DNA from: Psychrobacter proteolyticus
GTDB taxonomy: Bacteria; Pseudomonadota; Gammaproteobacteria; Pseudomonadales; Moraxellaceae
Length of the DNA stretch: 64,000 nucleotides
Assembly (NCBI RefSeq): GCF_003350005.1
Contig: NZ_QLKS01000007.1
Span: forward strand, 1 to 64,000
Reading direction: 5' to 3'
Shown here: positions 1 to 10,162 of the stretch, piece by piece
How positions within the stretch are numbered: the stretch's first letter is position 1
How the letters are laid out: every line of letters begins with the position of its first letter
Translations under genes and position numbers: made by a program
Notes under the pieces: generated by a model
What the model was told of the DNA's origin: nothing
The model's database searches: none
What the model saw: the letters and a program-made list of their open reading frames with translations, nothing else

Positions 1-34
1 GTGGCTTGTTACGTTCAAACTTGGCCTTTGCCAT
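1..34 (-). CDS. tuf: Elongation factor Tu, N-terminal fragment (cut by window edge)
   Basis: Only the first 11 codons are inside the window. They read MAKAKFERNKP on the minus strand, which is the usual start of bacterial EF-Tu. The position directly downstream of fusA, in the same orientation, is the classical last place in the str operon. EF-Tu is the GTPase that delivers aminoacyl-tRNA to the ribosome. Nothing can be said about the rest of the gene. The call rests on the short peptide plus synteny. Confidence 0.9.
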   Translation of the reverse strand, partial: MAKAKFERNKP

Positions 35-166
35 GGGTATTTCCTCTTTTTTTGGGGTTCAAGACTTAACTCATATAAATATGATAATTAAGACGATTTT
101 GACCACATTAAGATAATTGTTAAAAGGTTACACATACTAATGTGCAGATATTATAAGAAAATCGCG

Positions 167-242
167 GCCAATAACAAGTCTTTTAACAAGTTATTGGCGT
201 ATTCTTTAGTGACAATACACAGACGTACTCTATATTGTCACT
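167..242 (-). repeat. Two hairpins in the fusA-tuf intercistronic gap
   Basis: Two inverted repeats follow the fusA stop. The first has perfect 10-bp arms (208-217 and 233-242). The second has perfect 9-bp arms (167-175 and 190-198). Neither is followed by a T run on the minus strand, so they do not look like classical terminators. They may be mRNA processing or stability structures that adjust tuf expression relative to fusA; that role is inference. Confidence 0.5.
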
Positions 243-257
243 TTCAGTAAGTTCTAT

Positions 258-2384
258 TTACTCGTCATCATCTTTAGAGTTGAACTTAGAGATGATTTCA
301 GCAGCAACTGATTTTGGAATTTCAGCGTACTTTTGGAATTCCATTGAGTAAGTTGCACGGCCTTGTGACATAGAGCGCATTTGAGTGGCATAACCAAACA
401 TTTCCGCTAATGGTACTTCAGCACGAATCTGTTTAGTACCGCCAGGTAGATCTTCCATACCCTGTACCAAACCACGACGACGGTTAAGATCGCCCATGAT
501 GTCGCCCATGTAGTCTTCAGGTGTTTCAACTTCTACTTTCATTACTGGCTCAAGTAGCGCTGGATCAGCTGCTAAGAAACCTTTTCTGAAGGCCATAGAA
601 CCAGCCATCTTAAATGACAATTCATCAGAGTCAACGTCATGATAAGAACCATCATACAAGGTCGCTTTTACGCCAACTACTGGGTAGCCTGCAAGTACGC
701 CGTTTTTCATGCGTTCTTGGATACCTTTATCAACAGCACCGTGGAATTCTTTTGGTACAGTACCACCAACAACTTCTTCAGCGAATTCATACTCAGTGTC
801 GCCAGCTGGATCAAGTGGCTCAAGACGTAACCAAACGTGACCAAACTTACCACGACCACCTGTTTGACGTACGAATTTGCCTTCTTGTTCAACAGTGTTA
901 CGAATCGTCTCACGATAAGCAACCTGAGGTGCACCGATGTTTGCTTCAACGTTGAATTCACGCTTCATACGGTCAACAAGAATCTCTAGATGTAGCTCAC
1001 CCATACCACTGATGATTGTCTGACCAGATTCTTCGTCAGTGTGTACACGGAACGATGGATCTTCTTTTGCCAAACGGCCAAGAGCGATTGACATTTTTTC
1101 TTGGTCAGCTTTGGTCTTTGGCTCAACAGCTAGAGAGATAACTGGATCTGGGAATTCCATACGCTCAAGAGTGATCACGTTGTCTTCATCACATAGCGTA
1201 TCACCAGTAGTCACATCTTTCATGCCGACTAGAGCTGCGATATCACCAGTACGAATCTCTGCAAGCTCTTCTTGAGAGTTTGCCATCATCTGTACGATAC
1301 GACCAACACGCTCACGCTTCATCTTAACTGGGTTATAAACACTGCTACCCTGCTTCATTACACCAGAATAAACACGTACGAAGGTTAAGTTACCAACGAA
1401 TTTGTCGTTCATGATTTTGAACGCTAGTGCTGAGAAAGGTGCTTCATCTGATGCTTCACGGCTGCCTTCGCTTTCGTCTTTGTCATCAAGAATACCTTTA
1501 ATAGCAGGTACGTCGATTGGTGCAGGTAGATACTGAATAACGGCATCTAGCATCTTCTGTACACCTTTGTTCTTAAAGGCAGTACCACAAAGAAGCGGGA
1601 TGATTTCGTTATCGATAGTTAACTGGCGAATAGCACCGTGAATTTGTTCTACAGTCAATTCACCGTTTTCTAGGTATTCGTTCATCAACTCTTCGTTTGC
1701 TTCAGCAGCGCTTTCTACAAGGTGCTCGCGGTATTCTGCTGCTTTTTCTTGTAGTTCAGTTGGGATTTCGCGCTCATCATACTGCATACCTTGAGACGCT
1801 TCGTCCCAATAGATAGCTTTCATGGTCACTAGATCAACAACGCCTTCGAAGTCATCTTCTTTACCAATTGGGATAACCAATGGTACAGGGTTACCACCTA
1901 AGCGAGTTTTGATCTGTTCGATAACACGATAGAAATCAGCACCAACACGGTCCATTTTGTTTACAAATGCAAGACGTGGTACTTTATATTTGTTCGCCTG
2001 ACGCCATACGGTCTCAGACTGTGGCTGAACGCCGCCTACTGCACAGTAAACCATGCAAGCGCCATCAAGTACACGCATAGAACGTTCAACTTCGATCGTG
2101 AAGTCAACGTGACCTGGGGTATCGATGATGTTGATACGGTGTTCGTCAAACTGTTTAGCCATACCTGACCAAAAACAAGTTGTTGCCGCTGAGGTAATAG
2201 TAATACCACGCTCTTGTTCTTGCTCCATCCAGTCCATAGTGGCTGCGCCATCATGTACTTCGCCAATTTTGTGGCTAACACCGGTATAGAATAAAACACG
2301 CTCTGTAGTGGTTGTCTTACCAGCATCGATGTGCGCTGAGATACCAATATTGCGATAGCGTTTTAGGGGAGTTTTACGAGCCAT
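258..2384 (-). CDS. fusA: Elongation factor G
   Basis: EF-G is the GTPase that drives ribosomal translocation and, with RRF, ribosome recycling. The 708-residue product has the normal full length. The G1 loop AHIDAGKTT is at residues 17-25, the switch region at about 59-63 (RGITI), the G3 motif DTPGH at 88-92 and NKMD near 142, followed by the domain II-V regions. The gene lies third in the minus-strand order rpsL-rpsG-fusA-tuf, the str operon. It is separated from rpsG by an unusually long 343-bp gap. No frameshift or missing motif is seen. A paralogous EF-G could exist elsewhere, but the synteny marks this as the main copy. Confidence 0.98.
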   Translation of the reverse strand: MARKTPLKRYRNIGISAHIDAGKTTTTERVLFYTGVSHKIGEVHDGAATMDWMEQEQERGITITSAATTCFWSGMAKQFDEHRINIIDTPGHVDFTIEVERSMRVLDGACMVYCAVGGVQPQSETVWRQANKYKVPRLAFVNKMDRVGADFYRVIEQIKTRLGGNPVPLVIPIGKEDDFEGVVDLVTMKAIYWDEASQGMQYDEREIPTELQEKAAEYREHLVESAAEANEELMNEYLENGELTVEQIHGAIRQLTIDNEIIPLLCGTAFKNKGVQKMLDAVIQYLPAPIDVPAIKGILDDKDESEGSREASDEAPFSALAFKIMNDKFVGNLTFVRVYSGVMKQGSSVYNPVKMKRERVGRIVQMMANSQEELAEIRTGDIAALVGMKDVTTGDTLCDEDNVITLERMEFPDPVISLAVEPKTKADQEKMSIALGRLAKEDPSFRVHTDEESGQTIISGMGELHLEILVDRMKREFNVEANIGAPQVAYRETIRNTVEQEGKFVRQTGGRGKFGHVWLRLEPLDPAGDTEYEFAEEVVGGTVPKEFHGAVDKGIQERMKNGVLAGYPVVGVKATLYDGSYHDVDSDELSFKMAGSMAFRKGFLAADPALLEPVMKVEVETPEDYMGDIMGDLNRRRGLVQGMEDLPGGTKQIRAEVPLAEMFGYATQMRSMSQGRATYSMEFQKYAEIPKSVAAEIISKFNSKDDDE

Positions 2385-2727
2385 AGTGTTTTCCTAGGAA
2401 AAGTCGTGTATATAATAATGTATTGTGTCTCTACCTCATACTCTATGACAAAGCGTTCAGCTTCGTAATATTACTTACTGATTATTGAGCCTAATACGGA
2501 CAAAAAAAGAGCAAATACTAAGAATAGTGCGGCATCAAATTTGGGATGCTCTCCAGCAAAAACTGTATTTGTTAAGAGAGACATCTGGATAGATGTCCGC
2601 CACCTCAGTCATCAATAAATAACATTTATATATGACCGAATGATGATGGCGGCATTCAATAGAATGAACAACAATGTAAGATTAAATGGCATGAGCCTCT
2701 AATCTCAAGCTACTATTAAAAAGTAGC
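2385..2727. other. Long rpsG-fusA intercistronic region
   Basis: These 343 bases contain no convincing gene. Two small inverted repeats are visible: a 7-bp stem with a 4-nt loop at 2580-2597 and a 7-bp stem at 2707-2729 that overlaps the rpsG stop codon. Neither has a terminator-like T run on the minus strand. A gap of this size inside the str operon is larger than is usual in gammaproteobacteria and may hold an internal promoter for fusA-tuf, which I could not pick out with confidence. Confidence 0.5.
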
Positions 2728-3201
2728 TTAGAAACGGTAATGAGAGAATGCTTTGTTAGCATCTGCCATGCGGTGAACTTCGTCACGCTTTTTCATAGCA
2801 GCGCCTTTGCCATCAGCAGCATCATTCAATTCGCCAGCTAAACGCAAAGCCATTGATTTTTCAGAACGTTTAGCAGCAGCTTCAGCTAACCAACGCATAG
2901 CCAATGCAGTACGACGGGAGGGGCGTACTTCCATTGGTACTTGATAGGTTGCACCACCGACGCGGCGAGCTTTTACTTCTACCATTGGGCGTACATTTTC
3001 TAGCACTTCTTCGAAGAAAGATACTGGATCTTCAACTTTACGCTTCTCACTTACTGTCTCAAGTGCACCGTAAACGATACGCTCAGCAGTAGATTTTTTA
3101 CCATCACTCATTACATGGTTGATGAACTTTGCAACAGTTTGGCTACCAAACTTAGGATCCGGTAGGATCTCACGGGCAGCAACGACGCGACGTCTTGGCA
3201 T
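2728..3201 (-). CDS. rpsG: 30S ribosomal protein S7
   Basis: uS7 binds the 3' major domain of 16S rRNA and nucleates assembly of the 30S head; in E. coli it also represses str operon translation. The 157-residue product starts [20 protein letters not shown] and ends in SHYRF, typical of the family and of normal length. It lies between rpsL and fusA on the minus strand. The gap to rpsL is 218 bp, so translational coupling as in E. coli looks less direct here. No anomalies are seen. Confidence 0.98.
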   Translation of the reverse strand: MPRRRVVAAREILPDPKFGSQTVAKFINHVMSDGKKSTAERIVYGALETVSEKRKVEDPVSFFEEVLENVRPMVEVKARRVGGATYQVPMEVRPSRRTALAMRWLAEAAAKRSEKSMALRLAGELNDAADGKGAAMKKRDEVHRMADANKAFSHYRF

Positions 3202-3419
3202 AATAAATTTCCTTATCTTCAGGAGTGTCTAACATTCACAACATCGACTACTTATCACTAGGATATAGCAGTGAGTTATCAGTTAGCCTTACTGCATGGT
3301 GGTATGTTTTAAGAGTAAATCCCAGATATATATTTATATAAAAGCGATATTACTACTGACACCAAACCCATGCACAGTTATTGGGTAGTGCAAAAAGCTT
3401 ATCTAATAACGTTTAGTTA

Positions 3420-3794
3420 TTAAACTTTAGGCTTCTTAGCACCGTACTTAGAGCGACCTTGCTTACGGTCTTTAACGCCTGCGCAATCTAATGCACCGCG
3501 AACAGTGTGATAACGTACACCTGGTAGATCTTTTACACGACCACCACGGATTAGAACAACACTGTGCTCTTGTAGGTTATGACCTTCGCCGCCGATGTAG
3601 CTTGATACTTCATAGCCTGAAGTCAAACGTACACGACATACTTTACGCATGGCAGAGTTAGGTTTTTTTGGCGTGGTAGTATATACACGAGTACATACAC
3701 CGCGACGCTGTGGGCACGCTTCCAACGCAGGAACTTTTGACTTTTCCTTGATGGTTTTGCGACCTTTACGAATCAATTGGTTAGTTGTTGCCAT
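3420..3794 (-). CDS. rpsL: 30S ribosomal protein S12
   Basis: uS12 sits at the decoding centre and controls accuracy. A longer frame exists upstream, but the true start is the ATG at 3792-3794: it gives [11 protein letters not shown], the normal N-terminus, and has a GGAG/AAGGA ribosome binding site just before it. The product is 124 residues, the family length. The streptomycin-related positions look wild type, with lysines in [11 protein letters not shown] and GGRVKDLPG. It is the first gene of the minus-strand str operon and has a strong promoter about 100 bases upstream. Confidence 0.98.
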   Translation of the reverse strand: MATTNQLIRKGRKTIKEKSKVPALEACPQRRGVCTRVYTTTPKKPNSAMRKVCRVRLTSGYEVSSYIGGEGHNLQEHSVVLIRGGRVKDLPGVRYHTVRGALDCAGVKDRKQGRSKYGAKKPKV

Positions 3795-3898
3795 AAGGCA
3801 TCCTTCTCCCGTTTGGTATAAAACAAAAAAATGGGCCAATGCACCATCTATCTGACAATAATTGCAGATTTCGGGGGCACCCATTTTTAGGACAGTGT

Positions 3899-3927
3899 AT
3901 TATAAAGAGTTGTTGCTGCTATTTCAA
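3899..3927 (-). promoter_or_regulatory. Sigma-70 promoter of the str operon
   Basis: On the minus strand the sequence reads TTGAAA, a 17-nt spacer, then a perfect TATAAT (-10 at 3899-3904, -35 at 3922-3927). Transcription would start near 3892, giving a leader of about 100 nt before the rpsL ATG. This is one of the best matches to the vegetative consensus in the window and fits a highly expressed ribosomal operon. Confidence 0.8.
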
Positions 3928-4206
3928 CCACTTATGAATGGTTTCGCTTTACAACATTTGACAGATATGCATTCAGCCTCTCATTGTATCACTTTATAGA
4001 TTTTTCGCCGAAAAATAGCGTAATAAATAAAGTACACAAAGCGAGCTCAAGCATCATTAAGAAAAGATGTTTAACATTGAAATGGTACTTGATAGTAACT
4101 AAGTGGTGGTATTTATCCTAATTTTCAAGTCGTGTTGCTCAATCAAACTAAGATAAATACCGTTGTACTTATGAATATATAACCCCACTAGCAAACAATA
4201 TGACTA
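3928..4206. other. Intergenic region between the rpsL promoter and the EcsC-family gene
   Basis: No gene is seen. The region holds a 10-bp inverted repeat, 4108-4117 paired with 4152-4161, enclosing a 34-nt loop. A motif at 4113-4134 within it recurs near-identically at 34594-34614 (see findings). The inverted repeat follows the minus-strand gene at 4207 but has no T run, so terminator function is uncertain. Confidence 0.4.
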
Positions 4207-5328
4207 TTACTTGGCTTTTTTATCAGACGTTTGCTTGTCTGAGTTTTTCTCACTGCTAGTTTCTTCTTTACTATTTTCTTCTTTATCAGTGACTTTTTCT
4301 GAATCACTGCTTTTTTCTTTGCGCTCTGTAGATTTTTTTGCATCATCCGTATCAGCCTTTTCTACTTTAGCCTCACTGCTACTGTCATCAGTAATAGCAC
4401 GATTGGCCAGTTTTGCCTCTGGTGCAAAGGTCGCTTGAGCAACGCCAATAACTTCGTCGATCAATTGGCTGTTATAGTGCATGCCGATCGCTACTGCGGT
4501 GACAGGAATAAAACGACGAACCCATGATAAGTTGATCTGATCTAAATCTACACCTACCTGACTGGCGACTTTGTCTATTTGCTCAGCATAGAAATTTACA
4601 TTTTTATTTTTTAGACCGAGATTTTTAAGTTCACTATGTAATCCGTTGCTCTGAGCATTATCGAGCAAACCTTTACCGATACCTAGACCAGCTAGTAGCG
4701 CTTGTTTTTCTTGCATCTTGCTCAGATCAGCGTTTGATAGTAGTTCGTACGCCATCTTGACGCCTTGCTTACCTGTCAGCGGCTTATTATATACAGCAGC
4801 AATCTGATAAACCGTCCGTAATGAAACCAGTAATAGCCATAATGTATCAGCGAGCAAACCTGGTAGACCTGCTAAACCTGTCAAACCACCCATCATTGCA
4901 AGTGCACGGTTTTGGTTAGCAATATCAGTAGCTAGCGCATAACGCTCTTCGTCATCTAAAGTAGCAATATTGGCAAAACGATGCTCATTAGGTAAATCTA
5001 GTTGACTCCAATTAGCAGCAAGTTTGGCCACTTGGGCAAATGCACCATCAACTGTCGATTGAAAAAAACTGTTCGGCACGACTTTTTTGGCGTATTTACC
5101 ATAAGTAGCAAAGCGTGGTCCTAATAATTGCTGCGTAGCCTTCAGCGTTTGCTCACGAAACAAATCTTGTTGGTAATCTTCATCGCCTAGGTCTACTGCT
5201 TTATATTGATGCGGTTTGCCTGTTTTAGCGTTTACGCTATCAATCATAGCCCCTACACGCTCTAGATTGTTTCGAGTAAAAGATCCAATAGTATTGATGC
5301 TTTTAGAAAGAGTACTACGCTTTGCCAT
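4207..5328 (-). CDS. EcsC family protein with charged C-terminal tail
   Basis: The 373-residue protein matches the EcsC family, whose members are often annotated next to ABC transporters but whose biochemical role is poorly defined. The core (about residues 60-315) includes a glycine- and leucine-rich hydrophobic stretch around 147-182 that could associate with the membrane. Residues of about 318-373 form a low-complexity tail made almost only of K, E, D, S and T, so it is likely disordered. The start has AAGGA 8 nt upstream. It stands alone, 0.4 kb from rpsL and transcribed the same way. No signal peptide is seen. Function unknown. Confidence 0.75.
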   Translation of the reverse strand: MAKRSTLSKSINTIGSFTRNNLERVGAMIDSVNAKTGKPHQYKAVDLGDEDYQQDLFREQTLKATQQLLGPRFATYGKYAKKVVPNSFFQSTVDGAFAQVAKLAANWSQLDLPNEHRFANIATLDDEERYALATDIANQNRALAMMGGLTGLAGLPGLLADTLWLLLVSLRTVYQIAAVYNKPLTGKQGVKMAYELLSNADLSKMQEKQALLAGLGIGKGLLDNAQSNGLHSELKNLGLKNKNVNFYAEQIDKVASQVGVDLDQINLSWVRRFIPVTAVAIGMHYNSQLIDEVIGVAQATFAPEAKLANRAITDDSSSEAKVEKADTDDAKKSTERKEKSSDSEKVTDKEENSKEETSSEKNSDKQTSDKKAK

Positions 5329-5826
5329 CGTGATGTCCTTAATATGATGAGTTGGTTTTTAATATAGTTGTATTTTAATATGATAGTTAATTATTAATAA
5401 TAATGAATCTATTATCTTAGCCAGTTATCGTAACTGGTGTCAGTGCGAACAATGTTATTAGAATCACAAATTTTGTATCTAAAGTATAATTCCGTCCATA
5501 GTCAGTAGCTAGTCTTACTTCTCATCTCTTTACTCAAAACTCAGTCATAAGTGTTATTTTGTCGTTATTTTACACTTGTCCAAAGATTTCCAGTGCTTGA
5601 TACGTTATCATGTGCCATAACTGAGAGCATAATTGTACACTGAATTTATATTGCCTCTGATAGACCGTTAACAGAATTTAGTTACCTAAATTCATGCTAT
5701 CGTTATCTACATAGACTATTTTTTCATTATAATGCTCGAATTAACTCATAGTTAAACATCATATATAGATTTACCACGATTATTGCAACCAACTGCTAGC
5801 AAGTCGTTACTTATAAGGAATAGCAT
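5329..5826. other. Divergent intergenic region before the ketoacyl synthase gene
   Basis: This 498-bp AT-rich spacer separates the divergent EcsC-family and fabB-type genes. It has a 7-bp hairpin at 5421-5437 and a perfect TATAAT at 5728-5733 on the plus strand, which may be the -10 of the downstream gene; no good -35 is seen at the usual spacing. No reading frame in it looks like a gene. Confidence 0.4.
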
Positions 5827-7062
5827 ATGCGCCGCGTCGTTATTACTGGAGCAGGGATTGTCTCTTGTATTGGACATGATTTAGATACTGTCACCACTGC
5901 CCTCAAAGAAGGTCAGTCTGGCATCACATTTAATGATTCTTATGCTGAGCACGAGTTTAAATCACACGTGAGCGGTAGTATCAATCAATCAGAACTGGAT
6001 ACCAGTGGTATCGATCGTAAGCTGAAACGGTTCTTTAGTGACGCCAGTCTTTATGCTTATGTTAGTGCGCTAAATGCGATTGAGCACTCTGGCCTGTCAC
6101 TTGATACTATCAATAACAACCCACGAGTGGGTGTAGTGGCAAGTTCAGGCGGCGCATCAACAGAAAACATCGTCAATGCTATCGATGCTATGCGCGAAAA
6201 AGGTCTACGCGGTGTCGGCGCAATGGCAGTACCAAAAACAATGGGTAGCTCAGTGTCAGCCGCTTTAGCAACCGGTCTCAAAATCCAAGGCGTCTCCTAC
6301 TCGCTCGCTTCTGCTTGCGCGACTTCAACGCACTGTATCGGTCATGCTGCTGAGCTTATCCAATTGGGTAAAGCCGATGTGATATTGGCTGGTGGTAGTG
6401 AAGCTGAGCATTGGACGCAGTCTTGTATGTTTGATGCCATGGGCGCAGTTAGTACTCAGTATAACGACACACCAAAACTTGCCTCAAGAGCCTATGACAA
6501 AGACCGTGACGGTTTTGTGATTGCTGCTGGTGGCGCGATGGTGGTTGTAGAGAGTCTAGAGCATGCTCAAGCACGCGGTGCCAATATTTTAGCTGAAATC
6601 GTTGGCTACGGTGCCAGCTCTGATGGTGCAGAAATGGTTGCGCCAAGCGGTGAAGGTGCAGTTCGCTGTATGCAACAAGCCTTGGCTGAAGCGGGGCTAG
6701 AAAGTGTCGATTACATCAACAGCCATGGTACTAGTACACCACTGGGCGATATTACTGAGCTTAAAGCGATCGCTAAAGTATTTGATAATGACGTCAGTAA
6801 AGTACCTGCTATCAGCTCAACCAAATCAATGACAGGTCATAGCTTGGGCGCTGTTGGTGCACAAGAGCTGATCTATTGTCTACTAATGCTACAGGACGGC
6901 TTTATCGCTCCAAGTATCAATGTTGACAACTTAGATCCTGCTGCTGAAGGTTTCGATATCGTCACCGAAATGCGTGAAGCAAATCTTGAAACTTTGATGA
7001 GTAATAGCTTTGGCTTTGGTGGTACTAACGCTACGCTGATTATCAAAAAGTTTGACGCTTAA
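5827..7062 (+). CDS. fabB: 3-oxoacyl-ACP synthase, FabB (KAS I) type
   Basis: Condensing enzyme of fatty acid elongation, joining malonyl-ACP to an acyl-ACP. The 411-residue product has the KAS catalytic set: Cys164 in SACATS, His300 in HGTST and His338 in MTGHS, with Lys333 just before. This Cys-His-His triad and the length match FabB rather than FabH. The C-terminus [13 protein letters not shown] is typical. AAGGA lies upstream of the ATG. pabB starts only 3 nt after the stop, so the two are probably co-transcribed. No fabA is adjacent, so KAS I rather than KAS II specificity is inferred from sequence only. Confidence 0.85.
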   Translation: MRRVVITGAGIVSCIGHDLDTVTTALKEGQSGITFNDSYAEHEFKSHVSGSINQSELDTSGIDRKLKRFFSDASLYAYVSALNAIEHSGLSLDTINNNPRVGVVASSGGASTENIVNAIDAMREKGLRGVGAMAVPKTMGSSVSAALATGLKIQGVSYSLASACATSTHCIGHAAELIQLGKADVILAGGSEAEHWTQSCMFDAMGAVSTQYNDTPKLASRAYDKDRDGFVIAAGGAMVVVESLEHAQARGANILAEIVGYGASSDGAEMVAPSGEGAVRCMQQALAEAGLESVDYINSHGTSTPLGDITELKAIAKVFDNDVSKVPAISSTKSMTGHSLGAVGAQELIYCLLMLQDGFIAPSINVDNLDPAAEGFDIVTEMREANLETLMSNSFGFGGTNATLIIKKFDA

Positions 7063-7065
7063 CCC

Positions 7066-8799
7066 ATGCTTGTATCAAATCACAATGCAACTGAGCAGAC
7101 AGATTCTGCGCCATCGCCAGCTAGCAAACCTAGCTGGCGTTTTGGTGATTTGTCTGCTGCAGAACTGATGCCGCAGCTACAGCGTCACTTGCTCGCTCAA
7201 GATATTAAAGCAAACTGGCAACTTGTTTGGCTTAATAACGATGGTCGACCAGTAATCGGCTTACTCCCAAAAGTCAGCTGGTCTGTATATCCCAATGATG
7301 AGCAAGCGTCTAGTGACTTACCCAATATTTATAAGGTGATTAAAAGTTGCCGTGGCAATGGCGTGCGTCGCGATACTGAAGTAAATAGCGATAACAATAG
7401 TTATGCTAGCACGACAGCTTATATGAGCTATCTAGAATGGCAAGAGGAACTAATCGCTTATAGCAATACTCAAAAAGCCAATCACGACACGTCATATATC
7501 AATAGCGAAGAAAGCTCGAAACCCAGTTATCATCATGGGCTAATCGGTTTTATTGGTTATGATATTGCAGCTCTCGAACTAAGTCCTGCCGATAGGATTG
7601 AATTGGCAATGCAGCCGTCTGCTTCGTTGGGACATTATGATATTTATCTAATGCCTACAGCACATGCTGATACAGGTTGGGCGTTAAAGACTCATCTAAC
7701 TAACGATGATGCTTCTGAGAATACCGATCATAAGACAAGCGATATTCTTATAAATACTCTTACCTCTTACCTAGACGAACTGGATCGAAAACTGTCTGAT
7801 AAATATCTCAATCAACCACAGTTTGAAGATGCATCAAGTATCACTCCCCTAGTTTTAAGTCCTCGATGGAGTAAGCTTGATTATCAACAAGCATTTAATC
7901 GCACACAAGACTATCTACAGCAAGGCGACTGCTATCAAATAAACCTGACACAGAAATGGTCTGGCAGTTTAGCGCGCGAAAATAACGATGTTCAATCAGC
8001 CTTTTCGCTTATTAACTATTTGCCTGCGCTATATCGCAATACAAAAGCGCCTTTTGCAGGATATGTGAGCGTTGATAGCAATGATGGTGATTACCTAAAT
8101 AGAAGCGACAGCTTTGTCGCAGACAGCAATCATTTTGAATTGTTAAGCTGCTCACCTGAGTTATTTTTTACATTCACTAGAGAAATCGACACTGGCAAAC
8201 ACTCTATTCGCACCAAGCCTATAAAGGGAACCATGCCGCGAGGTGTTACTAACAAGCAAGATGCTCTGTATAAGCAGCAACTGGTCAATAGCGAAAAAGA
8301 CCGCGCCGAAAATGTCATGATTGTAGATTTACTGCGTAATGATTTGGGCAAATACGCCAAAATTGGCAGTGTGAAAGTACCACAGTTATTTGCAATTGAG
8401 AGCTTTAGCAACGTCCATCATATGGTGAGTACTATCACCGCTGAGCTAAAAGCTGATAATCATCCACTAGCTGTATTGTTTGGTAGTCTGCCTGCTGGTT
8501 CTATCACTGGCACACCAAAAAAACGCGCTGTCGAAATCATCGCTGAACTGGAATCTACGCCACGCGGTGCTTATTGCGGCACTATGGGTTATATGAATTT
8601 TGATGGTAGTGGTCAATGGAATGTACTCATTCGTACATTGCAAGCCAACGCTTTATCAAATGATGACTGTAATAAAGAAAGACACGTTAATCTATGGGCA
8701 GGTGGCGGTATTACGGTCGCGTCTGATTGTGATGCTGAATACCAAGAATGCTTAGATAAAGTAGGTAACTTATTATCAGTCTTGGCTCAGAATATGTAG
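7066..8799 (+). CDS. pabB: Aminodeoxychorismate synthase component I
   Basis: PabB converts chorismate and ammonia (from PabA) to 4-amino-4-deoxychorismate for folate synthesis. The C-terminal chorismate-binding domain is complete, with SCSPELF, the PIKGT motif that carries the PabB-type lysine (TrpE has PIAGT), DLLRNDLG and GSITGTPKKRA. At 577 residues it is about 120 longer than E. coli PabB. The extra length lies mainly in a polar segment at about residues 75-157 and another near 220-245. It begins 3 nt after fabB and ends before a strong terminator. The first ATG has no obvious ribosome site, so the start could be slightly internal. Confidence 0.9.
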   Translation: MLVSNHNATEQTDSAPSPASKPSWRFGDLSAAELMPQLQRHLLAQDIKANWQLVWLNNDGRPVIGLLPKVSWSVYPNDEQASSDLPNIYKVIKSCRGNGVRRDTEVNSDNNSYASTTAYMSYLEWQEELIAYSNTQKANHDTSYINSEESSKPSYHHGLIGFIGYDIAALELSPADRIELAMQPSASLGHYDIYLMPTAHADTGWALKTHLTNDDASENTDHKTSDILINTLTSYLDELDRKLSDKYLNQPQFEDASSITPLVLSPRWSKLDYQQAFNRTQDYLQQGDCYQINLTQKWSGSLARENNDVQSAFSLINYLPALYRNTKAPFAGYVSVDSNDGDYLNRSDSFVADSNHFELLSCSPELFFTFTREIDTGKHSIRTKPIKGTMPRGVTNKQDALYKQQLVNSEKDRAENVMIVDLLRNDLGKYAKIGSVKVPQLFAIESFSNVHHMVSTITAELKADNHPLAVLFGSLPAGSITGTPKKRAVEIIAELESTPRGAYCGTMGYMNFDGSGQWNVLIRTLQANALSNDDCNKERHVNLWAGGGITVASDCDAEYQECLDKVGNLLSVLAQNM

Positions 8800-8835
8800 C
8801 CTGCCAAAGTGAAATGTCATTACTAATTTAGAATT

Positions 8836-8876
8836 AAAAAAGCCTGCCAACGTTACGTTAGCAGGCTTTATTTTTA
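8836..8876 (+). terminator. Intrinsic terminator after pabB
   Basis: A stem AGCCTGC (8841-8847) pairs with GCAGGCT (8861-8867), extended inward by AACGT/ACGTT, and is followed by TTTATTTTT. An A-run precedes it, so it could also work on the minus strand for hisC, which converges here. Confidence 0.85.
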
Positions 8877-8954
8877 AGACTTATCGATAGTGCTTTACGT
8901 GATGAGTAAAGGGACTAACCTATTCACATTCTACATTAAGCTATCAATATAATT

Positions 8955-10088
8955 TTATTCAGCAACAACGCTAGCATCGACTTGCAAGGCTTTTAGCGCA
9001 TCAATCAAACGGTTGTTCTGCTCTGCCGTACCGATAGTAATACGCAAGTACTCTGCAATACGCGGCTTATCAAAATGGCGAACGATAATGCCTTGCTCGC
9101 GTAACGCACTCGCGACAGCACTTGCATCGCCATCTTTTGGACGAGCAAAAACAAAGTTGGCATGTGACGGTAGGACCTTATAGCCCAATGTAGTCAACTC
9201 TGCTGTCAGCGACATACGTAAATCAATGACTTGCTGACGAGTTTGCTCAAAATACTCAGTGTCTAACACACTCGCAGTCGCCCCAGCCTGAGCCAACTTA
9301 TCCAGTGGATAGCTGTTAAAGCTATTTTTCATCCGTGTTAGTGCTTCAATCAATGATGCATTGCCAAAGGCCATACCAACGCGCAATCCAGCAAGCGAAC
9401 GTGATTTTGAAAAGGTTTGGGTCACGATAACGTTATCACACTCATTGATTAAACTCACCGCTGAGACTGGAGCGTCTGCATTGCTCTCATCTATCTGAGC
9501 AAAATCGATATACGCTTCGTCAATCACAATGACCGCATTAGAATGCTCACTCGCAAGTTTACGGATATCAGCAAGCGACAGCAGTAAGCCTGTTGGTGCA
9601 TTAGGATTAGCGATGATAATACCGCTACAAGGCTGACGATAAGCATCAGGGTCAATGCTAAAATCTTCCTCTAGAGGAATCTGTACAAGCTCTACACCGA
9701 ACGTCTGTGCATATACAGGATAAAAACTATAACCAATATCAGGTGATAACAGCGGACGCTCTTTTAGAAAGAAGCTAGCAAATACTAACGCCAAGACTTC
9801 ATCCGAACCATTACCAACGAATACTTGATTGATATCAAGATTGTATGACTGTGCTAATGCAGCACGTAGGTCATTAGATTCAGGAGCAGGATACAAACGT
9901 AACTCATCAGCTTGCTGCTCCAAAACCTTGGCAATAGCCTCCCCTACTTTTGGCGAGGGTGGAAATGGGTTTTCATTGGTATTTAGTTTGCATAGATTGT
10001 CGTGTTGCGGCTGCTCACCTGGAACATAAGGTGATAAGTTGCGCGCTTTAGACGACCACAGTCTGGTGTCTATCTTTGACTCACTCAT
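8955..10088 (-). CDS. hisC: Histidinol-phosphate aminotransferase
   Basis: PLP-dependent class I/II aminotransferase that makes histidinol phosphate from imidazole acetol phosphate and glutamate. The 377-residue product has the expected fold markers: NTNENP near the N-terminus, IIANPNAPTG, VIDEAYIDF and the PLP lysine in TFSKSRSLAGLRVG. AGGAT lies upstream of the start. It follows hisD by 74 bp on the minus strand and ends the ibaG-murA-hisG-hisD-hisC run. In related bacteria this order is common, which supports the histidine role rather than a broad aromatic transaminase. Confidence 0.95.
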   Translation of the reverse strand: MSESKIDTRLWSSKARNLSPYVPGEQPQHDNLCKLNTNENPFPPSPKVGEAIAKVLEQQADELRLYPAPESNDLRAALAQSYNLDINQVFVGNGSDEVLALVFASFFLKERPLLSPDIGYSFYPVYAQTFGVELVQIPLEEDFSIDPDAYRQPCSGIIIANPNAPTGLLLSLADIRKLASEHSNAVIVIDEAYIDFAQIDESNADAPVSAVSLINECDNVIVTQTFSKSRSLAGLRVGMAFGNASLIEALTRMKNSFNSYPLDKLAQAGATASVLDTEYFEQTRQQVIDLRMSLTAELTTLGYKVLPSHANFVFARPKDGDASAVASALREQGIIVRHFDKPRIAEYLRITIGTAEQNNRLIDALKALQVDASVVAE

Positions 10089-10162
10089 AAATTATCCTAC
10101 TATTAGCCACAAAGACTATTAAAAATAAATATCAAAAGTAAAAGCTAAAAATTCAAAATCAA

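Noticed and set aside
614..955. Plus-strand open frame of 113 codons inside fusA
   Set aside because: It overlaps the highly conserved fusA coding region on the opposite strand, has no ribosome site and reads as low-complexity antisense peptide.
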